From: G965205725 sp965205725 | GTDB taxonomy: Bacteria > Pseudomonadota > Gammaproteobacteria > Pseudomonadales > Halieaceae | Reading direction: 5' to 3' | Length of the DNA stretch: 64,000 nt | Assembly (NCBI GenBank): GCA_965205725.1 | Contig: OZ242189.1 | Span: 1 to 64,000 of the forward strand | Shown: positions 44,829-52,768 of the stretch, one piece after another | Layout: every line of letters starts with the position of its first letter | Position numbering within the stretch: the stretch's first letter is position 1 | Program-made: the position numbers and the translations under genes | The notes under the pieces: model-generated | Told to the model about the DNA's origin: nothing | Databases searched by the model: none | Seen by the model: the letters and a program-made list of their open reading frames with translations, nothing else

Positions 44829-45508
44829 GGCTTGAAGACTCTGGCAATGGTTTCGGCGCTGACGGCTTCGTGCAGGTCGTCGCCCACCAGCATGACGGGT
44901 GCCTTATCACAGGCGCCCAGGCAGGTCACCGGTAGCAACGTGTATTGGTTGTCGGCTGTGGTCTCTCCCGGTTCAACCCCCAGCCGCTCAGTAATGTGTT
45001 GCTGTAGCTGGTCGCAACCTTTCATCCAGCAGGTAACGCTGTCGCAGAGCAAGATGACTGTCTCGCCGACGGGTCGTCTGAAAATCAGGTTATAAAAAGT
45101 GGCGATACCGTCCAGTTCTTCTACAGACATATCCAGGTGTCGGGCTATCGCTTGCAGGCTTGCATCTGACACCCAGCGCCGATGTTTTTGCACGATTTTC
45201 AGGGCGTCGATGGCAGCCGCTGCGCGGTAGGGCATGTGCGCCAGCTCAGCGTCAATCTCGGCCAGTTCGATGTCGCTCAGTGCCGGTAGCAGGTCGGGGC
45301 GGCTGTTTGTTGGCTCACGGCTGTTTGTTGGCTCATGGCTGTCTATTGGCTCATGGCTGTCTATTGGCTCATGGCTGTTTTCTGGCTCACGGCTGTTTGT
45401 TGGCTCATGGCTGTCTATTGGCTCATGGCTGTTTTCTGGCTCACGGCTGTTTGTTGGCTCATGGCTGTCTATTGGCTCATGGCTGTTTTCTGGCTTATGG
45501 CTGCTCAT
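44816..45508 (-). CDS. nuoE: NADH-quinone oxidoreductase subunit E with N-terminal hexapeptide-repeat extension
   Basis: Carries the 2Fe-2S cluster N1a next to NuoF. The usual thioredoxin-like domain covers about residues 72-230, with ALKIVQKHRRWV, the ligands CDSVTC and TCLGACDKAP. The first ~68 residues are unusual: eleven hexapeptides of the type S[HR][EK]P[EIT][ND], such as SHEPID, SHEPTN and SREPEN. The ATG at 45508 overlaps the nuoCD stop as ATGA, which supports this start, and I see no better internal start before the conserved domain. The extension is highly charged and probably disordered. Confidence 0.93.
   Translation of the reverse strand: MSSHKPENSHEPIDSHEPTNSREPENSHEPIDSHEPTNSREPENSHEPIDSHEPIDSHEPTNSREPTNSRPDLLPALSDIELAEIDAELAHMPYRAAAAIDALKIVQKHRRWVSDASLQAIARHLDMSVEELDGIATFYNLIFRRPVGETVILLCDSVTCWMKGCDQLQQHITERLGVEPGETTADNQYTLLPVTCLGACDKAPVMLVGDDLHEAVSAETIARVFKPCCL
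45300..45505 (-). repeat. 18-bp coding minisatellite in the 5' part of nuoE (about 11 copies)
   Basis: Units are variants of GGCTCATGGCTGTCTATT on the plus strand, with a higher-order 54-bp period (three hexapeptides) repeated at least twice. The unit is a multiple of 3, so copy-number changes keep the frame and only alter extension length. Confidence 0.93.
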
Positions 45509-47253
45509 CGGTCTACATCCGCCATAACGAAATCAATACTGGCGATGATTGCGATTAAGTCGGGAATCATCAGCCCGCTTGAAATCAGTGGAATCTGTTG
45601 CAGGGCCGGGAATGAGGGAGTGCGGATGCGGGTGCGATAAGAGGTGGTGCCGCCATCGCTGATCAAGTGGTAACTGTTCAAACCCTTGGTGGCCTCAACC
45701 AGTACACACGCTTCTCCCGCCGGGACAACCGGCCCCCAACTGACGTTCAGAAAATGGTGAATCAGAGTTTCAATGTCTTGCAGAGTCGCCTCCTTTGGTG
45801 GCGGAGTCGTCAGTTTGTGATCTGATTTGCAGGGCCCCTCGGGCATGTTTTCCAGGCACTGTCGGATAATGTGCAGACTCTGGCGCATTTCCTCAATGCG
45901 TACAACCGCCCGGTCGTAGCAATCCCCGTTGTGTGCAATGGGCACCTCAAAATCAAAGTCCTCGTACCCGCCGTAGGGCCGGTCGCGGCGCAAATCAAAA
46001 TCGACGCCAGTGGCACGCAGGGAAGGCCCGGTAATGCCCCAGTCGATGGCTTCTCGCTGGGTGTAGCGGCCTATGCCAACTGCGCGTTGTTTTAGCACAC
46101 TGTTTTGCATGGCCATTTTATCGTAGTGAGCCAGTCGCGCAGGCATGAAATCAATGAACTCTCGCACCATGCTGTCCCAGCCCGTGGGCAAGTCCTGGGC
46201 GACACCGCCGATGCGAAACCATGCCGGGTGCATACGGCCGCCGGTAATTGCCTCGACAATACCAAATAATCTTTCGCGGTCGGCGAACATATAAAACACT
46301 GGCGACATCTGGCCCAGGTCCTGGGCGAAGGTGCCGTAGAACACCAGGTGGCTGGAAATGCGAAATAGCTCGGACAGCATGATGCGGATGACCCTGGCTC
46401 TGGCCGGTACCTGGATAGCCGCCAATGTCTCAATGGTTTGCACATAGGCCAGGTTGTTCATAACCCCGCCCAGGTAGTCGATGCGGTCTGTATAGGGAAT
46501 ATAGGAATGCCAGGTTTGGCGCTCGCCCATTTTCTCCGCACCGCGGTGGTGGTAGCCAATATCGGGCACTGCGGCCACCACCACTTCACCGTCGAGCTGT
46601 AGCGCGAGGCGAAATACACCGTGCACGCTCGGGTGATTGGGCCCGAGGTTAAGAAACATGAATTCGCAGTCGTCGCTGGCGGATGCCATCCCCCACTCTT
46701 CGGGACGAAAACGCAGGGCCTCCTGTTCGTACTCCTGGCGTTCCTCGCTGAGACTGAAGGGCTCCATCTCGGTGGCGCGCGCGGGGTGTTCTTTGCGTAG
46801 CGCATGCCCCTCCCAGGTCGGCGGCAGCAGGATGCGACGAAGATTCGGATGGCCGGCAAAGCGAATGCCAAACATGTCCCAGGCCTCCCGCTCGTACCAG
46901 TTGGCGTTGGGCCATATACCGATGCTGGTGGGCACCGCCGCGGGTTCTATCACTGCGACCTTGATGCGAATTTCTGCGACCGGGGTGAGACTTAACAAGT
47001 GGTAGACCACGCTGAAATCAGCCCTGGGCTGCTTGCCGCGATTGTCGCGCAGACGCTCATCTATGCCGAACAAGTCGTAGAGCATGGGGTATCGCGGCTT
47101 GAGGTGGCGCAGTACTTCGAGTAGCTGTGGCGCGGCTACCCAAAGCGTGGGGGTGTTGTCGGGAGTGGTCTGCATCACAAACACATCGGCACCGAAGCGG
47201 GCGAACAAATCGTCCACGATGGTGTGTGTCTCTGTGGCCTGGGCACTGAGCAT
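45505..47253 (-). CDS. nuoCD: NADH-quinone oxidoreductase subunit C/D fusion
   Basis: The fusion of NuoC (about residues 1-180, with WYEREAWDMFGIRFAGHPNLRR) and NuoD (about 200-582, with LNLGPNHPSVHGVFRL, PDIGYHHRGAEKMGE and the C-terminal GLMIPDLIAIIASIDFVMADVDR region) is typical of many gammaproteobacteria. It forms part of the quinone-binding Q module. The stop overlaps nuoE. Upstream, a 113-bp gap with an 18-bp repeat separates it from nuoB, unlike the tight spacing elsewhere in the operon. Confidence 0.96.
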   Translation of the reverse strand: MLSAQATETHTIVDDLFARFGADVFVMQTTPDNTPTLWVAAPQLLEVLRHLKPRYPMLYDLFGIDERLRDNRGKQPRADFSVVYHLLSLTPVAEIRIKVAVIEPAAVPTSIGIWPNANWYEREAWDMFGIRFAGHPNLRRILLPPTWEGHALRKEHPARATEMEPFSLSEERQEYEQEALRFRPEEWGMASASDDCEFMFLNLGPNHPSVHGVFRLALQLDGEVVVAAVPDIGYHHRGAEKMGERQTWHSYIPYTDRIDYLGGVMNNLAYVQTIETLAAIQVPARARVIRIMLSELFRISSHLVFYGTFAQDLGQMSPVFYMFADRERLFGIVEAITGGRMHPAWFRIGGVAQDLPTGWDSMVREFIDFMPARLAHYDKMAMQNSVLKQRAVGIGRYTQREAIDWGITGPSLRATGVDFDLRRDRPYGGYEDFDFEVPIAHNGDCYDRAVVRIEEMRQSLHIIRQCLENMPEGPCKSDHKLTTPPPKEATLQDIETLIHHFLNVSWGPVVPAGEACVLVEATKGLNSYHLISDGGTTSYRTRIRTPSFPALQQIPLISSGLMIPDLIAIIASIDFVMADVDR

Positions 47254-47280
47254 CCAGGGCTCCCCTTTATTATCAGGTTA

Positions 47281-47341
47281 ATAGCATCAGGTTATTAATA
47301 GCTACGTCAGGCTAGATAGCTGCGTCAGGTTAGATAGCTAC
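47281..47341. repeat. 18-bp tandem repeat between nuoB and nuoCD (about 3.4 copies)
   Basis: Units ATAGCTACGTCAGGCTAG at 47298-47315 and ATAGCTGCGTCAGGTTAG at 47316-47333 are preceded by a degenerate 17-bp copy at 47281 and followed by a partial one. It is the only sizeable gap inside the nuo operon. Confidence 0.85.
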
Positions 47342-47366
47342 TAAAAATCAGTGTGTTCTTGCAGGT

Positions 47367-48020
47367 TTATACGCTATCCGGTTCCCTCAATTCCCTGGCC
47401 AGGCTTCGCTCTGCTTGCAGCAAGTCCCGCTGGCTGGGCATATCGGGTTTGATGACCTGCTGATCACCCACCACCCAGCTCAAGGGCCGCCGCTCTTCTT
47501 TTATTGCGTCTTGCAACATCATCAGCCCTTGCATCAGCGCCTCTGGCCGCGGCGGGCAGCCGGGCACATACACATCGACAGGAATGAATTTATCGACACC
47601 TTGTACCACGCTGTAGATGTCGTACATGCCGCCCGAGTTTGCACAACTGCCCATTGAGATAATCCAGCGCGGTTCGAGTAACTGGTCGTAGAGGTGTTGC
47701 ACAACCGGCGCCATTTTTCTGAAACAGGTACCGGAAATCACCATCAGGTCGGCCTGTCGGGGCGTGGCTCTAATGACCTCTGAACCGAAGCGGGCGATAT
47801 CGTGGCGGCTGGTAAAGGAGGTGGCCATTTCAACATAGCAGCAGGACAAGCCAAAATTAAATGGCCAGAGTGAATGGGCGCGGCCCCAGGCAACCAGGTC
47901 TTCCAGGCGGGTAAAGAACACATTGCGCTGCACTTGCTCGGCAATGCTCATGCTGCCCGGACTGGCCGCTCCGGGCGAGGAGGCGATCACATCTTCTGGC
48001 TTGCTCAGGCTCCATTCCAT
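47367..48020 (-). CDS. nuoB: NADH-quinone oxidoreductase subunit B
   Basis: Carries cluster N2, the last iron-sulfur cluster before quinone. The 217-residue protein has GLSCCYVEM, GTCFRKMAPVV, GSCANSGGMYD and VPGCPPRPEAL, which supply the cluster ligands including the tandem cysteines. The ATG at 48020 shares a base with the nuoA stop (TGATG); an in-frame start 21 codons upstream lies inside nuoA and is unlikely. Confidence 0.96.
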   Translation of the reverse strand: MEWSLSKPEDVIASSPGAASPGSMSIAEQVQRNVFFTRLEDLVAWGRAHSLWPFNFGLSCCYVEMATSFTSRHDIARFGSEVIRATPRQADLMVISGTCFRKMAPVVQHLYDQLLEPRWIISMGSCANSGGMYDIYSVVQGVDKFIPVDVYVPGCPPRPEALMQGLMMLQDAIKEERRPLSWVVGDQQVIKPDMPSQRDLLQAERSLARELREPDSV

Positions 48021-48421
48021 CAGGGTGTCCGCTCCAGGCCGACCCTGGTTTTGGCGCCCCACTCCAAGGCGCCAGAGCGCCACTCGTAAATAAGCGCAAT
48101 CGTCAGCACACCGACAAAGGCCAGAATAGCGAAATAGCCCTGCCAGCCCAACTCAAAAAAGGCGATGGCCCAGGCAAAGATGAAGACTGTTTCCAGGTCG
48201 AAGATGACAAAAAATATGGCGATCAGGTAGAACTCCACAGAGAGTTGTATCTGTGAACTGCCAACAGAAACCACGCCGGATTCAAAGGGCATATCAGTGG
48301 CTCTGGTGGTGCGCCGTTGGCCCAGCACCCAGGACAGGCCGAGCATGGTCAGCACCAGCAGGATGACTGCGCCGAAATACACGATAAAGGGGAGAAGGCC
48401 CCCGGATTCAGAAGGATTCAA
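48020..48421 (-). CDS. nuoA: NADH-quinone oxidoreductase subunit A
   Basis: Three-helix membrane subunit near the quinone site. Signatures are TDMPFESGVVSVGSSQIQ and SVEFYLIAIFFVIFDLETVF. No ATG is available in frame. I chose the TTG at 48421 (134 residues, the normal length, with GAAGAG about 10 nt upstream). The frame stays open to a TTG at 48562, which would add 47 residues that do not resemble NuoA. Start is therefore uncertain. First gene of the nuo operon. Confidence 0.9.
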   Translation of the reverse strand: MNPSESGGLLPFIVYFGAVILLVLTMLGLSWVLGQRRTTRATDMPFESGVVSVGSSQIQLSVEFYLIAIFFVIFDLETVFIFAWAIAFFELGWQGYFAILAFVGVLTIALIYEWRSGALEWGAKTRVGLERTP

Positions 48422-48563
48422 GGCAGTATGACTCTTCTGAAGTCCTTTTTGCAGACACCGGGGCAGGTCTTGGGGCAGACACGGGCAAAGCCTGGCAGGT
48501 CGCGCCGGCTGAGCTGTCGGTACAAGGCTGTCGCCGCCTCCATTTTTCGCATCTTCGCACAAT

Positions 48564-48599
48564 CCACTTCACAGCCTTGAGCCACTTCACAGCCTTGAG
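48564..48599. repeat. 18-bp direct repeat (two copies) upstream of nuoA
   Basis: CCACTTCACAGCCTTGAG occurs twice back to back at 48564-48581 and 48582-48599, in the region between nuoA and the divergent FrnE-type gene that should hold both promoters. No convincing -10/-35 pair was recognised in 48422-48754. Confidence 0.85.
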
Positions 48600-48754
48600 T
48601 ATTTACTCCCAGTCAGGGGCTATCGCCTGTACTACAGCATCTGGCCCCGTAAAACGACCTGGGCACACACCGTGCACTCATTCAAACTTTAGACTGGAAA
48701 ACCGGGTTACGCAAACTACTTGGCTAAAAGCTCAGCGCACGCTACTGTCTGCTT

Positions 48755-49369
48755 ATGAACATTGATATTTATTCCGACAATATTTGCCCCTGGTGTTTTA
48801 TTGGCAAGAAGCACCTGGATCAGGCGATTGAAGAATTGGGTCGTGCCGACATTGAGCTGCGCTGGCATCCCTACCAGCTCTATCCACAAATACCGATGGC
48901 GGGAATAGAGCGGGAAGCGTTTATGCGCGCCCGCTTTGGTGAAAGCCGTGCCGGAGACGCTTTTAAACGCATCGTCGATATAGGCAAAGAAGCGGGCATC
49001 GAGTTTGATTTTAAGGCCCGTGCAAGAATCCCCAACACCTTCAATTCCCACCGTTTGCTGGAATATGCCGCAGAGCAAGGCGTGCAGCATCAGGTGGTTG
49101 AGGCGTTGATGGCAGCCGGCTTCGAGCAGGGTAAGGATATTGGGGACAGCGATGTGCTCGTGGAAACTGCGGAGTTCTGTGGCCTGGACGGCACTAAAGT
49201 GAGAGCTGTACTTGAGTCTCCCCGGTATCGAGAGGAAGTCCATGAAAGTTTGCAGTACTGTATGAATGCTGGCATCTCGGGTGTTCCGTTCTTTCGTCTG
49301 GAAGATGGAGAAATTATTCAGGGCGCGCAACCGGTCGCGGTGTTCAAGATGTTGCTCCTAACGGGGTGA
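48755..49369 (+). CDS. DsbA-family thiol oxidoreductase, FrnE type
   Basis: A 204-residue cytosolic-type thioredoxin-fold protein. The redox motif CPWC is at residues 11-14 within DNICPWCFIGKK. The helical insert and the cis-proline segment GISGVPFFRLEDG near the C terminus are typical of FrnE/YwbO-like polyketide-type DsbA proteins. No signal peptide is present. It is divergent from nuoA and its 3' end overlaps the convergent lipoprotein hydrolase by 12 bp. Substrate not deducible. Confidence 0.92.
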   Translation: MNIDIYSDNICPWCFIGKKHLDQAIEELGRADIELRWHPYQLYPQIPMAGIEREAFMRARFGESRAGDAFKRIVDIGKEAGIEFDFKARARIPNTFNSHRLLEYAAEQGVQHQVVEALMAAGFEQGKDIGDSDVLVETAEFCGLDGTKVRAVLESPRYREEVHESLQYCMNAGISGVPFFRLEDGEIIQGAQPVAVFKMLLLTG

Positions 49370-50896
49370 CTGGGCAAATCCACGCACTTGAACAAGTGCT
49401 CCGTGTTGACCCCAGGGATTGTCGCGCAACGGGCGCAGGCTGGATTGATCTCCCTGAATGGTGAGGTTAAAAAACGCCAGCGCCATCTCTTTCTGAATTT
49501 GGTGCGCGGTCGCTGCGGGCAGTAACTGATAGCTGCTCTGCGGGTTGAAGAATTGAGAAAAGGTATCCGGTTTAAGCTCGGGCCACCAGTACGGGCCCGA
49601 GACCGCAAAGCTGGCGTGGTTTGTGTTTTTTACAAGGCTGTAAACAACGGCTGCGGAGGCGTTGTCAAAGCTGTGTTGCACGGCGGGATAGGGAGCTGCG
49701 GCAGACGGAGCAGTCGCTCTTGTGGTACTGGCAAGTTGTTGATTGAGCTTAAGTATCGAGTGGTCTTCGCTGGCCATTAGCAGCAGCGTTGGTTTGCGCA
49801 GTGTCATCAGATCAGGGCTTCCGTCAGCCGCAAGGAGTGCCGATTCCCGCGGCGCATGGGCCAGAGCTGGCTCAGTCAGGCTCTGACGAAGATCAGGCAG
49901 CGGTGGGGCCACTACAGCAAACCCGGCCATAAAACGCTCTTCAAGTTTCAGCCCCGCCAATGTTGTCAGGCCGCCAAAGGAACGGCCCATCAGGCCAATG
50001 CGTGTCAGGTCGATCTTGCCTGCGAACTCTCCATCCCGATTCAATGACTCCAGGGTATCCAGTGTTGCGCGCAGGTCGTTGACTCGCTGCACCAGGGAGC
50101 GATCAAGTTTGGCCAGGCCAGCAGGCGCAAAGCCCCCTGCCAGCGGCGTATAGCTCTGACCATAAGTTGCGGTACGGCCATAGACGCCGTGTTCGTCCAG
50201 TAGTGGCAGCACCGCAGCCATTTTCTCTTTGAAGCTATGGCTGCCGGAGCCTTCCGCCAACATCGGGTCGCTGCCAATCATGGCATAGGGGGAGTTGCCT
50301 GTATGGTCGGGGGCGATAACAACATAGCCATGGCTGGCAAGGTATTCACAGACGGTCTGCATATTGTAACGGCTACCGGCATCGCCATGGGTCATTACAA
50401 TGACGGGCAACGGCGTCGCGCTGCTGGCAACAGGGGCATCGACATAACTGTCTCGCTTGCGGTTAAACAAGCCCTCTATGGCCTGATCTATTTGCTGCTG
50501 GGTGATTGTGGGGCGGACGGTTGCCAGTGTCAGATGGAAGAAGGTCGTTTGGGTCATCATCCGCCGATGAACACTGCGATTGCCAAACACATAGTCACCG
50601 TAGGTTGGCCGGATACTGTCTGCGTTGATGCTGTGGTGATCAACGGGATACCACAGCTCGGTAATCAAGGTGCGTACACCAGAATTAACCCCCGCCACGG
50701 AATCGAAAGGACGGCTTTCCTCGTGGATGAACAATGTGGTGGAACCCACGGCATAGGGCGCGGTTTGCAGCAGTGGTGTAGCCGGGGCGGGCGTGGGCTC
50801 AACAGCGGGTAACTTTCCGGGTTCTTGCGAGCAGCCACTCAGGGCGATGCAGCTCAGCAGAAAAAGTATCGAGGTGGCGCGACGGGTCGCTGTCAT
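49358..50896 (-). CDS. Lipoprotein alpha/beta hydrolase, PAF-acetylhydrolase type
   Basis: A 512-residue predicted lipoprotein: N-terminal signal with lipobox LSGC near residue 22 and a Pro/Ala-rich linker. The hydrolase domain has ITELWYPVD, VIVMTHGDAGSRYNM, the nucleophile elbow GRSFGG (serine within GxSxG, near residue 319), an aspartate in MASEDHSIL and a histidine candidate in NTNHASF. The arrangement resembles bacterial platelet-activating-factor acetylhydrolase-like esterases. Natural substrate unknown. The C terminus overlaps the convergent FrnE-type gene by 12 bp. Confidence 0.88.
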   Translation of the reverse strand: MTATRRATSILFLLSCIALSGCSQEPGKLPAVEPTPAPATPLLQTAPYAVGSTTLFIHEESRPFDSVAGVNSGVRTLITELWYPVDHHSINADSIRPTYGDYVFGNRSVHRRMMTQTTFFHLTLATVRPTITQQQIDQAIEGLFNRKRDSYVDAPVASSATPLPVIVMTHGDAGSRYNMQTVCEYLASHGYVVIAPDHTGNSPYAMIGSDPMLAEGSGSHSFKEKMAAVLPLLDEHGVYGRTATYGQSYTPLAGGFAPAGLAKLDRSLVQRVNDLRATLDTLESLNRDGEFAGKIDLTRIGLMGRSFGGLTTLAGLKLEERFMAGFAVVAPPLPDLRQSLTEPALAHAPRESALLAADGSPDLMTLRKPTLLLMASEDHSILKLNQQLASTTRATAPSAAAPYPAVQHSFDNASAAVVYSLVKNTNHASFAVSGPYWWPELKPDTFSQFFNPQSSYQLLPAATAHQIQKEMALAFFNLTIQGDQSSLRPLRDNPWGQHGALVQVRGFAQSPR

Positions 50897-50960
50897 TGTG
50901 TCTCTCCCGGTTAGTCCGTAAGTTCAGGTCGTCGAGTTGATGTCACCGCGCCAGCAGTCC

Positions 50961-51062
50961 GTTGGACTTACCGCGGGTAAAGGAGGTTATCGCACGCCCA
51001 GCCCTGGTGCTAAGCCCAAGACTTTTGTTGGACTTACCGCGGGTAAAGGCGGTTATCGCACG
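50961..51062. repeat. 36-bp direct repeat between hydrolase and BCCT genes
   Basis: GTTGGACTTACCGCGGGTAA begins both copies, at 50961-50996 and 51027-51062, with a single mismatch across the 36 bp. They lie in the 182-bp gap between the hydrolase start and the BCCT gene's 3' end. Confidence 0.9.
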
Positions 51063-51078
51063 GGTGATAACCACTGTG

Positions 51079-52725
51079 CTATTCGCGGCTGGTCTGGTCA
51101 CGGCTGGTCTTGATAACCTTAACTACGCCGCTGTCGCCCTGGCTGTAATCCATGGCCAGCACCGGGCGGCTCACTGCTGCGCCAAAGTCTTGTTTGAGCC
51201 AGCGCAACAATGAAATCGTCACCAGTAGCAATACCGGAACGAGCGGCAGCGCAGTAATGATGGTGGTGGACTGAACAGTTTTTAAGCCCCCCACCATTAA
51301 CAGGCCTACAGCGATAAACGCCAGTGAAAAAGCCCATATCAGCCGGTTTGCGCGAGCCGGCTCCTGGTCTCCCGGCAAGTCCTGGCTGGTGATACTGGCT
51401 AATACATAGGCCACAGAGTCTAGCGTCGTCGCCAGAAAGACAAAACTGAGAAAGGTGTAGAGACCGACCATTAAGCCGCCCAGGGGCATTTGCTCAACAA
51501 TGGCCACTACAGTAGCGGGAATGCCCTGCTGGTTGAGGATATTGGCAACGGGCACAATACCCTCCAGCTCCAAATTCAGCGCATAGCCGCCGCAGATGGC
51601 CATGAAGGAGCAGCAGCCCAGACTACCCCAGCCGATAACGCCGAAAATAAGCTGGCGAATCGTTCTGCCGCGAGATATGCGGCCAAAAAACAAACCCATC
51701 ATGGGCGCATAGGATATCCACCAGGCCCAGTAAAACAGGGTCCACGCCTCTGGGAATCCTCCTTTGGCGACCGGGTCCAGCCAGAAACTCATGCGCAGAA
51801 AGTTATCCATCATCAAGCCGAGGCTGTTGGCGGTGAGCGACAGAATAAAGACAGTGGGGCCCGCCGTGAGGATAAAAACCAGAATGATTAAGGCCAGGCC
51901 AATATTGATATTGCTAAGCAGACTAATACCGCGTTGCAGTCCACGGTAAACACTGGCACCAAACATCAGAGTCCAGAACGCCAGCACCGCGAAGCGGGTT
52001 AGCAGGGTATCCGGGATGCCCAGCAAAGTGCTCACCAGCGCTGAAACCAGCGGCACACCCAGCCCCAGCGAGGTCCCTGCGCCGCCAATCAAACCAATGA
52101 TAACCAGGCTGTCGATCAATGTGCCCCAGCGGTGTTGACCTGAAGGCCCCAGCGCGCCGCCACAGGCAGCGCTTATTCTGAGGCCGGGACGCTCCTTGAC
52201 GTAGAGCATGTAAGCCACCGATACCGAAGGAATGGCGTACAGCGCCCAGGGGATAAACCCCCAGTGAAATTGCCCGTACATGTGCGCCCACTCCGCAGCC
52301 AGTGGGCTGTTGGGTTCAATGCCCAGGGGCGGCGTTGACAAATAGTGCAGCGGCTCGACAAAGGCCCAGCTAACCAGGCCAATACCGATGCCCGCGCTGA
52401 ACATCATAGCGGCCCAGGCGATTTCCGGAAATTCAGGCTGGTCGTCAGGCAGACCCAGTTTCACCTGGCCGTAGCGACCGAGTGCCAGCCACAAGGCAAA
52501 GACAAAAAAGCCCATACCGACCCATACAAAGAGCCAACCGAATTGCCCGGTCACAAAGTTCATTGCCGCGCTGGCGCTGGCAGCCGCCTGGTCGGGGAAA
52601 AATGTCAGATAGGCGCTAGCCAGTAACACCGCGAACAGAGAGGGCAACAACACGGCCAGATTGGTTCTGGGTTGCGCTCCTTTCTCCAGGAGAAGCTCGC
52701 CCAGGTTTTTGTCGGCAGCGGTCAT
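51079..52725 (-). CDS. BCCT family transporter (betaine/carnitine/choline type)
   Basis: A 548-residue inner-membrane protein with about 12 hydrophobic helices. The family signature is clear: FYWAWWISYAPMMGLFFGRISRGRTIRQ region, here split as FYWAWWISYAPMMGLF and GRISRGRTIRQ. Also AWAAMMFSAGIGIGLVSWAF, containing the glycine-rich sodium/substrate stretch. It probably imports compatible solutes or a quaternary amine. Downstream of the TonB receptor on the same strand with a 43-bp gap, so the pair may be cotranscribed. Confidence 0.94.
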   Translation of the reverse strand: MTAADKNLGELLLEKGAQPRTNLAVLLPSLFAVLLASAYLTFFPDQAAASASAAMNFVTGQFGWLFVWVGMGFFVFALWLALGRYGQVKLGLPDDQPEFPEIAWAAMMFSAGIGIGLVSWAFVEPLHYLSTPPLGIEPNSPLAAEWAHMYGQFHWGFIPWALYAIPSVSVAYMLYVKERPGLRISAACGGALGPSGQHRWGTLIDSLVIIGLIGGAGTSLGLGVPLVSALVSTLLGIPDTLLTRFAVLAFWTLMFGASVYRGLQRGISLLSNINIGLALIILVFILTAGPTVFILSLTANSLGLMMDNFLRMSFWLDPVAKGGFPEAWTLFYWAWWISYAPMMGLFFGRISRGRTIRQLIFGVIGWGSLGCCSFMAICGGYALNLELEGIVPVANILNQQGIPATVVAIVEQMPLGGLMVGLYTFLSFVFLATTLDSVAYVLASITSQDLPGDQEPARANRLIWAFSLAFIAVGLLMVGGLKTVQSTTIITALPLVPVLLLVTISLLRWLKQDFGAAVSRPVLAMDYSQGDSGVVKVIKTSRDQTSRE

Positions 52726-52768
52726 TGCGCGCTACAGACTCGCATGGGCCGAGTGTTGCCGACTGCGA

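Noticed and set aside
45160..45640. Plus-strand frames rich in LAHGC or WLMAVY repeats opposite nuoE.
   Set aside because: They are antisense readings of the 18-bp minisatellite inside nuoE.
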